A DNA stretch of 64,000 bases. It comes from JAVBLY01 sp031553035. GTDB lineage: Bacteria; Bacillota; Clostridia; Peptostreptococcales; Anaerovoracaceae. Of the stretch, positions 7,171-16,077 are shown piece after piece. Numbering within the stretch: the first letter of the stretch is position 1; every line of letters begins with the position of its first letter. The notes under the pieces were generated by a model. The model ran no database searches. It had not been told where the DNA came from and was given only the letters and a program-made list of their open reading frames with translations. A program made the position numbers and the translations under genes. The stretch covers positions 248,001 through 312,000 of the forward strand of contig JAVBLY010000006.1 in assembly GCA_031553035.1 (NCBI GenBank). The letters run 5' to 3'.

Positions 7171-9348
7171 ATGAAAAAAGGTAAATTATTTTTAACACTT
7201 TTGATTGCCGTGTCAATGGTATTTGTATTCTCGGCATGCGGTCAGAATGAGGAAGATGCCACCACCGATGCCCACACCGAGGTAACATCGGATTTATCGA
7301 TGGCAGATGATGTTAAAGCATTTTTGGAAAAAGTTGACATGGAATATGCTTATAATCTGGCGGAGACTCTTTCCTATGATGAAAAGTACCAGGATAATGA
7401 ACTTGGCTGGAGAAGTGCAGGTTCGGATGCGGAGCACAGAGCGGCCGATTTTCTGGTGGATGAAATGAAATCCATAGGATTGGTCGAAGTGGAAAAAGTA
7501 GGAGTTGATGTGGATAAATTCCAATTTGGTGATTCAAAACTGACCATCGAAGGGACGGACATAGACCTGACTCCGGCATCATATCAGTGCAACGGTACAG
7601 ATAAAGACGGCATTACCGCGGAAATCGTTGACGTTGGCACCGGATTTGAAGCAGACTATGACGGTAAGGATGTAAAAGGAAAAATCGTTCTTGCTAAAGT
7701 CGATCAGTCAAATGAAGCATGGATCGACAGCTATATCCGTCAGGCCAATGAAGAAGGTGCGGCGGCTATTGTTTCCTGGGCCGATTCAGGATATGGAGAA
7801 TTAAATAAAGATACTATAAATGTTCAGGATATTTGTTGTGATGATCTCATCCCAACAGCAGCAATCAGCGCAAATCAGGCAGCAGATATAAAAGAAGCAA
7901 TCAAAGCAGGAAACAGCAACGCTACATTGATGCTGGACGCTGTACTTGAGAAAGGCGAAGGAACTACATACAACGTTACAGGGAGGATTAAGGGCAAATC
8001 GTCTGATCAGCAGATCGTGATCGCATCACATTATGATAAATACTGGTACGGCTTCCAGGATAACAGTTGTGCAGTCGCTTTCGACTTTGCTTTACTAAAA
8101 GCAATGATCGATTCGGGCTATGTTCCGGAAAATGATATCGTTATCGCCGCCCATGGTGCTGAAGAATGGGGAGCATCCAATACTCAGTTCGACTGGACTA
8201 CAGGCGCATGGGGAATGGTTCACGACGCGCATCCCGAATGGGCAACGAAAACCATTGCAATGATCAATTCGGAACTCCCGGCCTTTGTTCCCGAAGGTAA
8301 CAAGCTGAATGTTGTCAGCGTTCCGGAATTCCGGACACTGGTAGGGAATCTGATTGCCGACAGCGGTTTGATCGTGAAATCGGGAGACGTCACCATTAAA
8401 GACAAGACAACTGATGCCAACAATATGGAAGACGGTGTTTCCTACAGATGGCACGGCATACCTTATATGCTTAACGGGTTCGAGGATGAGACATTTATAA
8501 GCCAGCGGTATCATACTTCATCAGATGATAAGGAAACTTATAACGAAGACATTCTTCGTTCAAATATCAACATGTACGGTGCCATGGCAATTTATATGGA
8601 CAAAACACCTGCAATTGAACTTGACATGAGTGCTACCTGTGACGATTTGACCGCCAATCTGGACGATGAATTGGCTAGTGAAGCAGGCGTCGATGTAGGG
8701 GCGTACAAGACAGCCATAGCCGATCTACAGTCATCAGTGGATGCTCATAATGACAAGATCAAAGCAGTAAATGAAAAATACGAAACGGCAATGAAGGACG
8801 GAGCGACAGATGAAGAAATCGCAAGTATCCGGGATGAGGCAAAAGTCCTGAATAAGGTATCACTTAAGGGATTCAAGACCGTCCAGGATGAATTTATGAA
8901 AGCTGATGATGTTGATGTATACATCGGTCATCCAAACGTGAACAATAATGCCAATGTGCTTAAAGGTGTTATCGCTGGACTTGAAAACAAAGAGCTGTAT
9001 GCCGAAGATGAAGAATCCGGTGCGCTTGATCAGGCATGGAATCTGAATGCGGGACATGACTATGGCTACTACAATTTCAGCAAAAAAGTCGTCGACGATA
9101 TCGAAATACAGTACGATGCCGATAAAGTAGATAAAGATTTGACCTTCTGGGGAACAAATAAATTGGTACCTGTTTATTATGTAGGCGACACCACTTACAA
9201 ACTGGTCCACTCAGACGAAAAGGACATTGATTTTGAAGCATCCATCAAAGTTTATAATGAGGCTTTGACACAGGCATTGGGAGACATCAAAAATTATACG
9301 GACAGTGAAATAACGGGCATGAAAAAGATAGCGGACATACTGAAATAG
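7171..9348 (+). CDS. secreted lipoprotein, M28-family zinc aminopeptidase
   Basis: Extracellular zinc peptidase anchored to the outer face of the membrane. The N-terminus is a lipoprotein signal (MKKGKLFLTLLIAVSMVFVF, lipobox FSAC, Cys about residue 23). A protease-associated insert lies around residues 130-250. The M28 metal-site motifs are then in order: ASHYDKYWYGFQDNSCAVA (His and Asp ligands), AAHGAEEWG (catalytic Glu plus Glu ligand), an Asp at NNMEDGVSYRWHGIP, and RYHTSSDD with the last His. After about residue 490 comes an unrecognised helical tail of about 230 residues. A strong GGAGGA site precedes the ATG and a terminator follows. Substrate is unknown. Confidence 0.88.
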   Translation: MKKGKLFLTLLIAVSMVFVFSACGQNEEDATTDAHTEVTSDLSMADDVKAFLEKVDMEYAYNLAETLSYDEKYQDNELGWRSAGSDAEHRAADFLVDEMKSIGLVEVEKVGVDVDKFQFGDSKLTIEGTDIDLTPASYQCNGTDKDGITAEIVDVGTGFEADYDGKDVKGKIVLAKVDQSNEAWIDSYIRQANEEGAAAIVSWADSGYGELNKDTINVQDICCDDLIPTAAISANQAADIKEAIKAGNSNATLMLDAVLEKGEGTTYNVTGRIKGKSSDQQIVIASHYDKYWYGFQDNSCAVAFDFALLKAMIDSGYVPENDIVIAAHGAEEWGASNTQFDWTTGAWGMVHDAHPEWATKTIAMINSELPAFVPEGNKLNVVSVPEFRTLVGNLIADSGLIVKSGDVTIKDKTTDANNMEDGVSYRWHGIPYMLNGFEDETFISQRYHTSSDDKETYNEDILRSNINMYGAMAIYMDKTPAIELDMSATCDDLTANLDDELASEAGVDVGAYKTAIADLQSSVDAHNDKIKAVNEKYETAMKDGATDEEIASIRDEAKVLNKVSLKGFKTVQDEFMKADDVDVYIGHPNVNNNANVLKGVIAGLENKELYAEDEESGALDQAWNLNAGHDYGYYNFSKKVVDDIEIQYDADKVDKDLTFWGTNKLVPVYYVGDTTYKLVHSDEKDIDFEASIKVYNEALTQALGDIKNYTDSEITGMKKIADILK

Positions 9349-9384
9349 TATTCCAGTATGTCTGAGCTTCATAATCGCAAAATC

Positions 9385-9422
9385 AAGGCAATTTTCTAAT
9401 CAAACGAAAATTGCCTTTTTTT
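9385..9422 (+). terminator. Rho-independent terminator after M28 peptidase
   Basis: AAGGCAATTTTC (9385-9396) pairs with GAAAATTGCCTT (9406-9417) around a 9-base loop and runs into seven T residues. Confidence 0.9.
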
Positions 9423-9467
9423 ATGTCAAACTTCCCTGATATTGCTCAAATAATAAGGAACTATCAA

Positions 9468-9496
9468 TTGACAAGCATATGCATATAATGTAGAAT
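9468..9496 (+). promoter_or_regulatory. sigma-A promoter of hydrogenase operon
   Basis: TTGACA (9468-9473), a 17-base spacer, then TAGAAT (9491-9496): near-consensus for the housekeeping sigma factor. It lies about 265 bases before the first hydrogenase gene, implying a long leader. Confidence 0.8.
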
Positions 9497-9502
9497 TATG
9501 TT

Positions 9503-9749
9503 TGTGAATGTTAATTTATTATCATTATAGTTTGACGCTGTGCACCAAGTATTAAATGTGTTGGATTTGACCGGAAAGTCAAATCTTTAAAGTTATAGGA
9601 TTTATCAAAAAAGCGTAATGCAACTTAATATAAATTACCGGCTATGCTAATTGGTTTTAGCATAATAAATTTGTTCCGAATGGTGTATCTATATAGGTAT
9701 GAGGTCTATTTGATACCCATTAAAGATTATAGAATTTAATCAAGTATCT
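9503..9749 (+). promoter_or_regulatory. long untranslated leader of hydrogenase operon
   Basis: About 250 bases with no coding potential. Two simple hairpins are visible: GATTTGAC (9564-9571)/GTCAAATC (9578-9585) and ATGCTAA (9644-9650)/TTAGCAT (9657-9663). Neither has a T run. I do not recognise a known riboswitch; the length suggests some post-transcriptional control. Confidence 0.45.
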
Positions 9750-9760
9750 AGGAGGAGAAG

Positions 9761-10240
9761 ATGACAATGAAAAATGAGAAGTACGACTTCACAGCGCTGC
9801 ATGACTACATTGACGGTGTGAAGGATGAACCGGGGAATTTGATGCCCATAATGCAGAAAGCTCAAGAGCTTTATGGCGCAATAGGTTTCGAGGTTCAGAA
9901 AGCGATTTCTGAGAAAATGGACATCCCCATGAGTGATATCTACGGTGTAGCCACATTTTATTCTCAGTTCGCACTGACACCTAAAGGTAAGCATCTGGTC
10001 AGCGTATGCATGGGTACAGCATGTTACGTCAGAGGATCTGACGCAATACTTGCTGAGCTGGAAAAACAGCTGGGGGTCGATGCCGGAGAAACAACCGGTG
10101 ACAACAACTTTACCTTGGAAGCTACAAGATGTCTCGGTTGCTGTGGACTGGCTCCGGTCATTATGATCGATGACCAGGTATTTGGCGGATTAGAACCCGG
10201 CGATATCGAAGGCATACTGAAGCAATTTCAGAGTGCGTAA
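9761..10240 (+). CDS. hndA: NuoE-like subunit of bifurcating hydrogenase (HydC/HndA)
   Basis: Small [2Fe-2S] subunit of the NAD(P)H-linked, electron-bifurcating [FeFe]-hydrogenase, homologous to complex I NuoE. The thioredoxin-like fold carries its four cluster cysteines as CMGTACYVRG and CLGCCGLAP. Its 159 residues are typical. AGGAGG at 9750-9755 fits the ATG at 9761 better than the ATG two codons later. It is the first gene of a three-gene operon with spacings of 13 and 17 bases. Confidence 0.93.
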   Translation: MTMKNEKYDFTALHDYIDGVKDEPGNLMPIMQKAQELYGAIGFEVQKAISEKMDIPMSDIYGVATFYSQFALTPKGKHLVSVCMGTACYVRGSDAILAELEKQLGVDAGETTGDNNFTLEATRCLGCCGLAPVIMIDDQVFGGLEPGDIEGILKQFQSA

Positions 10241-10253
10241 CTAGGAGGATGCG

Positions 10254-12128
10254 ATGAAATCATTGAAAGAATTGGAAACAATCCGAGACAACACCCTCGA
10301 AAGGGTAGATGTCAGGAACAAAGCTGATGCAGACAAGCGCGTTTTGGTCGGTATGGCCACCTGCGGAATCGCAGCCGGCGCCAGACCCGTAATGGAAGCT
10401 TTTGCAGACGTAGTAAAGAGCCAGAATCTGTCAGGAGTTTCAGTTGAGCAGACTGGTTGTCTTGGTGTATGCCCGCTTGAACCTATGGTTGAAGTTTTCG
10501 TACCCGGACAGGAAAAAGTAACATATATCAATCTGAGCCCCGAGAAGGTAGACAGAATAGTATCCGAGCACATCGTTGGCGGAAATGTGGTAACTGAATA
10601 TACCATCGGTTATGAAGACGGCATGGACACAGCCGACACAAAGACAGCAATCGACGACATGGATTACTACAAGAAGCAGGAAAGAGTTGCTCTTCGTAAC
10701 TGCGGAGTCATCGACCCTGAGTCCATCGACGAGTATATCGCAAGAGACGGATACAGAGCTCTTGGTCAGTGCCTCACAGAGAAGAAACCTCAGGATGTCA
10801 TTGACATCGTAAAGGATTCAGGTCTTCGCGGCCGTGGTGGCGGCGGATTCCCCACAGGTATGAAGTGGCAGTTCGCAGCAAAAGAAGACAGTGAACAGAA
10901 GTATTTTATCTGTAATGCTGACGAAGGTGACCCGGGCGCATTCATGGACAGATCGGTCCTGGAAGGTGATCCCCATGCAGTGCTGGAAGCTATGGCTATT
11001 GCAGGTTATGCTATTGGCGCAGATACCGGTTACATCTATGTTCGTGCCGAGTATCCAATCGCTGTTAAGCGTCTACAGATCGCAGTTGATCAGGCCAAGG
11101 AATATAATCTTCTGGGCAATGACATTTTCGGCACAGGTTTCAACTTTGACATAATCATAAGACTGGGTGCGGGAGCATTCGTCTGCGGAGAAGAAACATC
11201 ACTGATGGAATCTCTCGAAGGCAGAAGAGGCGAACCTAGGCCTAAGCCACCATTCCCGGCTGTAAAGGGACTGTTCGGCAAACCGACAATAATCAACAAT
11301 GTTGAATCACTTGCGAATATACCCCAGATAATTTTAAGAGGAGCAGACTGGTTCGCAGGAATGGGAACAGAGAAGTCAAAGGGTACAAAAGTATTCGCTC
11401 TGGGCGGTAAAATAAACAACACTGGTCTCGTTGAAATACCAATGGGTACAACACTCAAGGAAGTCATATATGATATAGGCGGCGGGATCCCCGGCGGCAA
11501 AGAGTTCAAGGCTGTTCAGACAGGCGGACCTTCCGGCGGATGTCTCCCTGCTTCAATGCTCGATCTTAACATCGACTATGACAATCTTGTTGCCAACGGC
11601 TCAATGATGGGTTCCGGCGGAATGATAGTCATGGATGAAGATAACTGCATGGTAGACGTAGCTCGTTTCTTCCTGGACTTTACAGTAGACGAAAGCTGCG
11701 GAAAGTGCCCGCCTTGCCGTATCGGTACAAAGCGTATGCTTGAGATGCTTGAAAACATCGTTGCCGGCAAAGGTAAAGAAGGCGACGTTGACAAGCTGGA
11801 AGCACTTGCAGCCCAGATCAAGGAAGGCGCACTCTGTGCACTTGGTAAGACTGCACCTAACCCGGTACTCTCAACGATCAAACATTTCAGAGACGAATAT
11901 GATGCTCATATAAACGAAAAGCGTTGTCCTGCAGGAAACTGTAAGGAACTGCTTTCATTCGAGATACTTCCTGACAAATGCATCGGATGCGGTCTTTGTA
12001 AGAGCGTATGTCCCGTGGATGCTATATCCGGGGAGAAGAAGCAGCCCCACGTTATCGACAAAGATGTATGTATCAAGTGCGGTGCGTGTATTGACGCATG
12101 CAAATTCGATGCGATCGTAAAGAAATAA
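10254..12128 (+). CDS. hndC: NuoF-like flavoprotein subunit of bifurcating hydrogenase (HydB/HndC)
   Basis: FMN- and NAD(P)-binding subunit where electrons are thought to split between NAD(P)H and ferredoxin. Domains in order: an N-terminal thioredoxin-like [2Fe-2S] domain (MATCGIAAGARP, then CLGVCPLEP, residues 33-77); the FMN/NAD fold with GRGGGGFPTGMKW (about residue 195); the SLBB region; the NuoF [4Fe-4S] motif ESCGKCPPCRIGT (about residue 480); and a C-terminal 2[4Fe-4S] ferredoxin domain (CIGCGLCKSVCP, CIKCGACIDACK). The 624-residue length and the extra terminal domains distinguish hydrogenase HydB from plain NuoF. Confidence 0.94.
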   Translation: MKSLKELETIRDNTLERVDVRNKADADKRVLVGMATCGIAAGARPVMEAFADVVKSQNLSGVSVEQTGCLGVCPLEPMVEVFVPGQEKVTYINLSPEKVDRIVSEHIVGGNVVTEYTIGYEDGMDTADTKTAIDDMDYYKKQERVALRNCGVIDPESIDEYIARDGYRALGQCLTEKKPQDVIDIVKDSGLRGRGGGGFPTGMKWQFAAKEDSEQKYFICNADEGDPGAFMDRSVLEGDPHAVLEAMAIAGYAIGADTGYIYVRAEYPIAVKRLQIAVDQAKEYNLLGNDIFGTGFNFDIIIRLGAGAFVCGEETSLMESLEGRRGEPRPKPPFPAVKGLFGKPTIINNVESLANIPQIILRGADWFAGMGTEKSKGTKVFALGGKINNTGLVEIPMGTTLKEVIYDIGGGIPGGKEFKAVQTGGPSGGCLPASMLDLNIDYDNLVANGSMMGSGGMIVMDEDNCMVDVARFFLDFTVDESCGKCPPCRIGTKRMLEMLENIVAGKGKEGDVDKLEALAAQIKEGALCALGKTAPNPVLSTIKHFRDEYDAHINEKRCPAGNCKELLSFEILPDKCIGCGLCKSVCPVDAISGEKKQPHVIDKDVCIKCGACIDACKFDAIVKK

Positions 12129-12145
12129 GGAAGGAGCGAATATAA

Positions 12146-13897
12146 ATGGTAACAGTAACTATAGACGGTATAAAGGTAGAAGCGCCAAATAGTGCAACAG
12201 TGCTCGAAGCAGCTCAGACAGCCGGCGTTGACATACCAACTCTATGCTACCTTAAAGAAATAAATGAGATCGGTGCCTGCCGTATCTGCCTTGTAGAAGT
12301 AGTAGGAAATCCTGCACTTCAGGCAGCATGCGTACTGCCTGTCACTGATGGCATGGAAGTCAAAACAAGCACAAAGAGAGTAATGGATGCCAGGAAAGCA
12401 AGTCTGGATCTTCTCCTCTCAAATCACGACAGAGAATGCCTGACCTGCGTCAGAAACCAGAACTGCGAACTCCAGACACTTTCTGAAGAGTTCAACATGC
12501 AGGATATCAAATTCACAGGAGAAAAACTTGACCTCCCCAAGGACGAAAGTTCACTCTCCATCGTAAGAGACCCCAACAAATGCGTTGTATGTAAACGTTG
12601 CGTTGCGGTTTGCGGAAAAGTACAGGGTATCGGAGCTATCGGAGCTACAAAACGTGGCTTCAATACTATAATCGAACCTGTTTTCGAAAGATCGCTAAAA
12701 GACGTCAACTGCATCAACTGCGGACAGTGCATCGCAGCTTGTCCGGTGGGAGCTCTCAAAGAAAAAACTCAGATCGACAAAGTATGGGATGCTATCCATG
12801 ATCCAAGCAAGCACGTTGTAGTACAGCCTGCTCCCGCTATCAGAGTTGCGATCGGCGAAGAATTCGGCGATCCGATCGGTACTAGAGTAACCGGCAAACT
12901 TGCTGCCGCTCTTAAACAGAGTGGATTCGACAAAGTATTCGACACAGACTTCGCTGCCGATCTTACAATCATGGAAGAGGGCACAGAGCTTCTGGGAAGA
13001 ATCAAGAACGGCGGAAAACTTCCGATGATCACGTCCTGCTCTCCTGGATGGATCAGATACTGTGAAATGTATTTCCCGGACATGCTGGAAAATCTGTCAT
13101 CATGTAAGTCTCCTCATGAAATGATGGGAGCAATGGTAAAGAGCTACTATGCAGAGAAAAACGGAATCGACCCCAAAGACATCTACATGGTTTCAGTTAT
13201 GCCCTGTACAGCCAAAAAATACGAGATCGAGCGTCCCGGCGAAGCTTCAGTTCAGGACCTCAACGACGTAGATGCTGTACTGACCACAAGAGAATGCGCA
13301 ACCCTGATAAAGATGGCCAACATCGACTGGGATGCTCTTGAAGATCAGGAATTTGACAGACTGATGGGTGAGTCCACAGGTGCTGCAGTAATCTTCGGCG
13401 TAACAGGCGGAGTTATGGAGGCAGCTCTCAGGACAGTAGCCGATATACTTACAGGCGAAGACCTTCAGGATGTTGATTATTGTGATGTTCGAGGAATCGA
13501 AGGTATAAAGGAAGCAACCGTATCGGTTGCAGGAATGGACGTTAAGGTTGCTGTTGCCAGCGGTATGGCTAATGCCCATAAGCTTCTGACAGCAGTCAAA
13601 AACGGAGAAAAAGACTATCACTTCATCGAGATCATGGGATGCCCCGGCGGCTGTGTAGTCGGCGGAGGACAGCCTATCGTATCAGCTCGTATCAAGAATA
13701 AGCTGGTCGATCCTAAGACCCTGCGTTCAAAGGCAACCTACGATGAAGACGAAGCAATGGTTATCCGTAAGTCACATCAGAATCCTGAGATCACTCAGAT
13801 CTATGCCGACTACCTTGAAGAACCAAACAGCCACAAGGCTCACGATCTTCTCCACACATTCTACTCGGCCAAGGAAAAATATCCTGACGAAGTATAA
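12146..13897 (+). CDS. hndD: [FeFe]-hydrogenase catalytic subunit, group A3-like (HydA/HndD)
   Basis: Makes or oxidises H2 at the H-cluster. N-terminal [2Fe-2S] domain (CYLKEINEIGACRICLVEV), a His/Cys [4Fe-4S] motif (HDRECLTCVRNQNCELQ), then two [4Fe-4S] motifs (CVVCKRCVAVCG, CINCGQCIAACP). The three H-cluster signatures follow: TSCSPGWIRYCE (L1, with Ser where many have Cys), MPCTAKKYE (L2) and EIMGCPGGCVVGGGQP (L3). At 583 residues with this domain set it matches the subunit of trimeric bifurcating hydrogenases. No maturases (HydE, HydF, HydG) are in the window. Confidence 0.95.
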   Translation: MVTVTIDGIKVEAPNSATVLEAAQTAGVDIPTLCYLKEINEIGACRICLVEVVGNPALQAACVLPVTDGMEVKTSTKRVMDARKASLDLLLSNHDRECLTCVRNQNCELQTLSEEFNMQDIKFTGEKLDLPKDESSLSIVRDPNKCVVCKRCVAVCGKVQGIGAIGATKRGFNTIIEPVFERSLKDVNCINCGQCIAACPVGALKEKTQIDKVWDAIHDPSKHVVVQPAPAIRVAIGEEFGDPIGTRVTGKLAAALKQSGFDKVFDTDFAADLTIMEEGTELLGRIKNGGKLPMITSCSPGWIRYCEMYFPDMLENLSSCKSPHEMMGAMVKSYYAEKNGIDPKDIYMVSVMPCTAKKYEIERPGEASVQDLNDVDAVLTTRECATLIKMANIDWDALEDQEFDRLMGESTGAAVIFGVTGGVMEAALRTVADILTGEDLQDVDYCDVRGIEGIKEATVSVAGMDVKVAVASGMANAHKLLTAVKNGEKDYHFIEIMGCPGGCVVGGGQPIVSARIKNKLVDPKTLRSKATYDEDEAMVIRKSHQNPEITQIYADYLEEPNSHKAHDLLHTFYSAKEKYPDEV

Positions 13898-13940
13898 TGT
13901 GTAAGCAGGGTCATCCCTGCAAATTGCAAACAAATAGGAG

Positions 13941-13975
13941 CTGCCTCGAAACTGTGAGTTTTGAGGCAGTTTTTT
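13941..13975 (+). terminator. Rho-independent terminator of hydrogenase operon
   Basis: CTGCCTCGAAACT (13941-13953) pairs with AGTTTTGAGGCAG (13957-13969) through a GTG loop with one G-T pair; six T residues follow. Confidence 0.92.
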
Positions 13976-14021
13976 ATTGTGTTCCTTTGAGGTGTGGCTG
14001 ACACCGCTTTGTCATAATTTA

Positions 14022-14030
14022 TGCTATAAT
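14022..14030 (+). promoter_or_regulatory. extended -10 promoter of lipase gene
   Basis: TGC-TATAAT is a perfect extended -10 element; no -35 match is seen 17 bases upstream. It lies about 36 bases before the GTG start of the hydrolase gene. Confidence 0.55.
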
Positions 14031-14065
14031 CAATATTATGGGAAAACTAATGTACTGACAGCGAG

Positions 14066-15418
14066 GTGGATTTTATTTTAAGAATATTTAAGAGGATATT
14101 TTTCTGGCCGGTAATTTTTATTGCAGTTAATTATTCATTTTTCGGCAATGTGAGTCCGTTTGGAAACACATTCAATGTACTGTTCGGGCTGGCATGTTTT
14201 GCAGTTTTGATTTACTATAATTTCTCGCCCGACCCGGTCAAAGCTCCGAACAAGAAGCTTAAGAGGCTGGGCAAGAGCAGAGAACTGCTCCTTGCTTCGC
14301 TTGTATTATTCTTTTCCGAGACGGTTTTCTATTTGATATATTTGTTGATATTGAAGCCGGATCTGCCAAACTGGATCACATACGGAAATCTGGCGATAGC
14401 TATGATATTGATGCTGGGACTGCTTCTCAACGGTTTTTTCAGGGCATTCACAGTCTCGGATCAGCTGATTCTTATGCAGAGGATATGCATATTGCTCATG
14501 TGGTGGATCCCTGCGGTCAACTTGGTGGTGATCGGATGGGTGCTAAGGACCATCACAAGGGAGTACAAGTTCAAGATATATAAGATCAGGCTCAACGAAG
14601 AGAGAAAGAGCCGGCAGATATGCAAGACACAATATCCGCTGCTTATGGTTCACGGTATATTTTTCAGGGACTGGGACCGTTTCAATTACTGGGGGAGGAT
14701 CCCGAAGGAGCTTGAAGATAACGGTGCCACTTTATATTACGGCAAACAGGGCTCATCAAGATCCGTACCCGACAGCGCAGAGCAGCTGAAAAAAAGGATT
14801 CAGGAAGTAATAAAGGAATCCGGTGCAGAAAAAGTCAACATAATAGCTCACTCTAAAGGCGGGCTGGATTCAAGATATGCAATCAGTTGTCTTGGAATGG
14901 CTGAACATGTGGCTTCACTTACCACCATCAACACTCCGCATTTGGGAACTGTGCTGGCAACTACGGGACTTAGAATAACCCCGGAAAAGGTCGTTAAATT
15001 CCTTGATCACAGCTATGATGTTTTGTTCAAGAAGCTTGGAGACGAAGCTCCGGATTTTTTCACCGGGATACACGAACTGACGCCGGAAAGGTGCAAAGAG
15101 CTCAATGAAATAATGGTAGATGATCCTGGTATTTTTTATCAGAGCGCAGGGACCATGATGTCAAAGCCAAGGAATGCAGTGTTCCCTTTGAGTACAAGCT
15201 ATTCGATGATACATAAAGAAGCCGGTGACAATGACGGCCTGGTCAGTATAGACTCGATGGAGTGGGGAGATTTCCGCGGGATAGAGTCGAATCACAAACG
15301 GAAGCCGGGCATTGCCCATGGTGATATAATCGACCTTACGAGAAAGGATCTGGTAGGTTTTGACACATGCGAATTCTATGTGGATATAGTCAGTGAGCTT
15401 AAGGATAAAGGGTTTTAG
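14066..15418 (+). CDS. membrane-anchored lipase/alpha-beta hydrolase
   Basis: Likely esterase or triacylglycerol-lipase-like enzyme. The first 190 residues hold about four to five hydrophobic segments (near residues 7-22, 30-46, 72-95, 104-128 and 140-162). The alpha/beta hydrolase domain then starts at YPLLMVHGIFF (oxyanion strand), with the nucleophile elbow AHSKGG and the TTINTPHLGT motif typical of lipases. The candidate acid is in GDNDGLVSID and the late His in AHGDI. The start is GTG at 14066 with a poor ribosome binding site, so a downstream start cannot be excluded. It stands alone between two transcription units. Substrate unknown. Confidence 0.8.
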   Translation: MDFILRIFKRIFFWPVIFIAVNYSFFGNVSPFGNTFNVLFGLACFAVLIYYNFSPDPVKAPNKKLKRLGKSRELLLASLVLFFSETVFYLIYLLILKPDLPNWITYGNLAIAMILMLGLLLNGFFRAFTVSDQLILMQRICILLMWWIPAVNLVVIGWVLRTITREYKFKIYKIRLNEERKSRQICKTQYPLLMVHGIFFRDWDRFNYWGRIPKELEDNGATLYYGKQGSSRSVPDSAEQLKKRIQEVIKESGAEKVNIIAHSKGGLDSRYAISCLGMAEHVASLTTINTPHLGTVLATTGLRITPEKVVKFLDHSYDVLFKKLGDEAPDFFTGIHELTPERCKELNEIMVDDPGIFYQSAGTMMSKPRNAVFPLSTSYSMIHKEAGDNDGLVSIDSMEWGDFRGIESNHKRKPGIAHGDIIDLTRKDLVGFDTCEFYVDIVSELKDKGF

Positions 15419-15448
15419 TATCCCGATCAGAAGATCTGATCTAATCGT

Positions 15449-15490
15449 TTGACTTTCATGCTAATTTAAAATATTATATTAGCATGAAAG
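15449..15490 (+). promoter_or_regulatory. AbiE promoter with inverted-repeat operator over start codon
   Basis: TTGACT (15449-15454), a 17-base spacer and TATTAT (15472-15477) form the promoter. A perfect 13-bp inverted repeat, CTTTCATGCTAAT (15453-15465) and ATTAGCATGAAAG (15478-15490), covers it. The predicted transcription start, 7 bases after the -10 element, is base 15484, the A of the abiEi ATG, and no ribosome binding site precedes it. AbiEi antitoxins are known to repress their own promoter by binding inverted repeats. Confidence 0.75.
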
Positions 15491-16077
15491 ATATTGATAA
15501 ATTAAAAGAATTGTCAAATGATAACAGAAGTGTGATTACTACAGCACTAGCCCGGGATATTGGTATTTCCAAAGAGAGAATTCGAATGCTAGCAATCGAA
15601 GGCTTATTGGAACGGGTTGGTCATGGTGTATATATTTTGCCTGACAGCTTTTATGATAAAATGTATATTTCTCAATTGATGCGACCAAAGACTATTTACT
15701 CTCATGAAACTGCTCTATTCTTACATGAACTTTCTGATCGTGATCCAACGCAATACAGTGTCACTGTCCCGACTGGATATAATACAAAATCCCTTATCCA
15801 AAATAATTTCAAGGTTTATTCAATTAAGAAAGAATTATATAATATTGGTATTGATACAGCAGAAACATCGTTTGGAAATAAAGTTACTGTATATAGCGTT
15901 GAGCGGACGATTTGTGATTGCATTCGTAGTCGAAGCAGAATAGACCCGGCTATTGTAAGCAATGCTGTCAATCGGTATTCTAAAATAAAGAATAAAAATT
16001 TAAATCTGCTTATGGAAACAGCAGGTCAATTTGGGGTAAAAAAACTAGTGCGTACATACATGGAGGTATTGATGTGA
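15484..16077 (+). CDS. abiEi: AbiEi-family antitoxin / autorepressor
   Basis: Antitoxin of an AbiE type IV toxin-antitoxin, phage-abortive-infection system. The N-terminal winged helix (residues 1-50: VITTALARDIGISKERIRML, then GLLERVGHGVYIL) would bind the operator. The rest is the AbiEi C-terminal antitoxin domain, recognisable by TIYSHETALFLHELSDR, YSVTVPTGYN and YSVERTICDCIRSRS. The start at 15484 keeps the whole winged helix; the next in-frame ATG would cut it. The stop overlaps the abiEii start by 4 bases. GC is lower than in the flanking core genes, fitting horizontal acquisition. Confidence 0.85.
   Translation: MKDIDKLKELSNDNRSVITTALARDIGISKERIRMLAIEGLLERVGHGVYILPDSFYDKMYISQLMRPKTIYSHETALFLHELSDRDPTQYSVTVPTGYNTKSLIQNNFKVYSIKKELYNIGIDTAETSFGNKVTVYSVERTICDCIRSRSRIDPAIVSNAVNRYSKIKNKNLNLLMETAGQFGVKKLVRTYMEVLM

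Noticed and set aside
9499..9520. Rex-like redox operator after the hydrogenase promoter
   Set aside because: TTGTGAATGTTAATTTA resembles only one half of the TTGTTAA-N4-TTAACAA site; the other half is missing.
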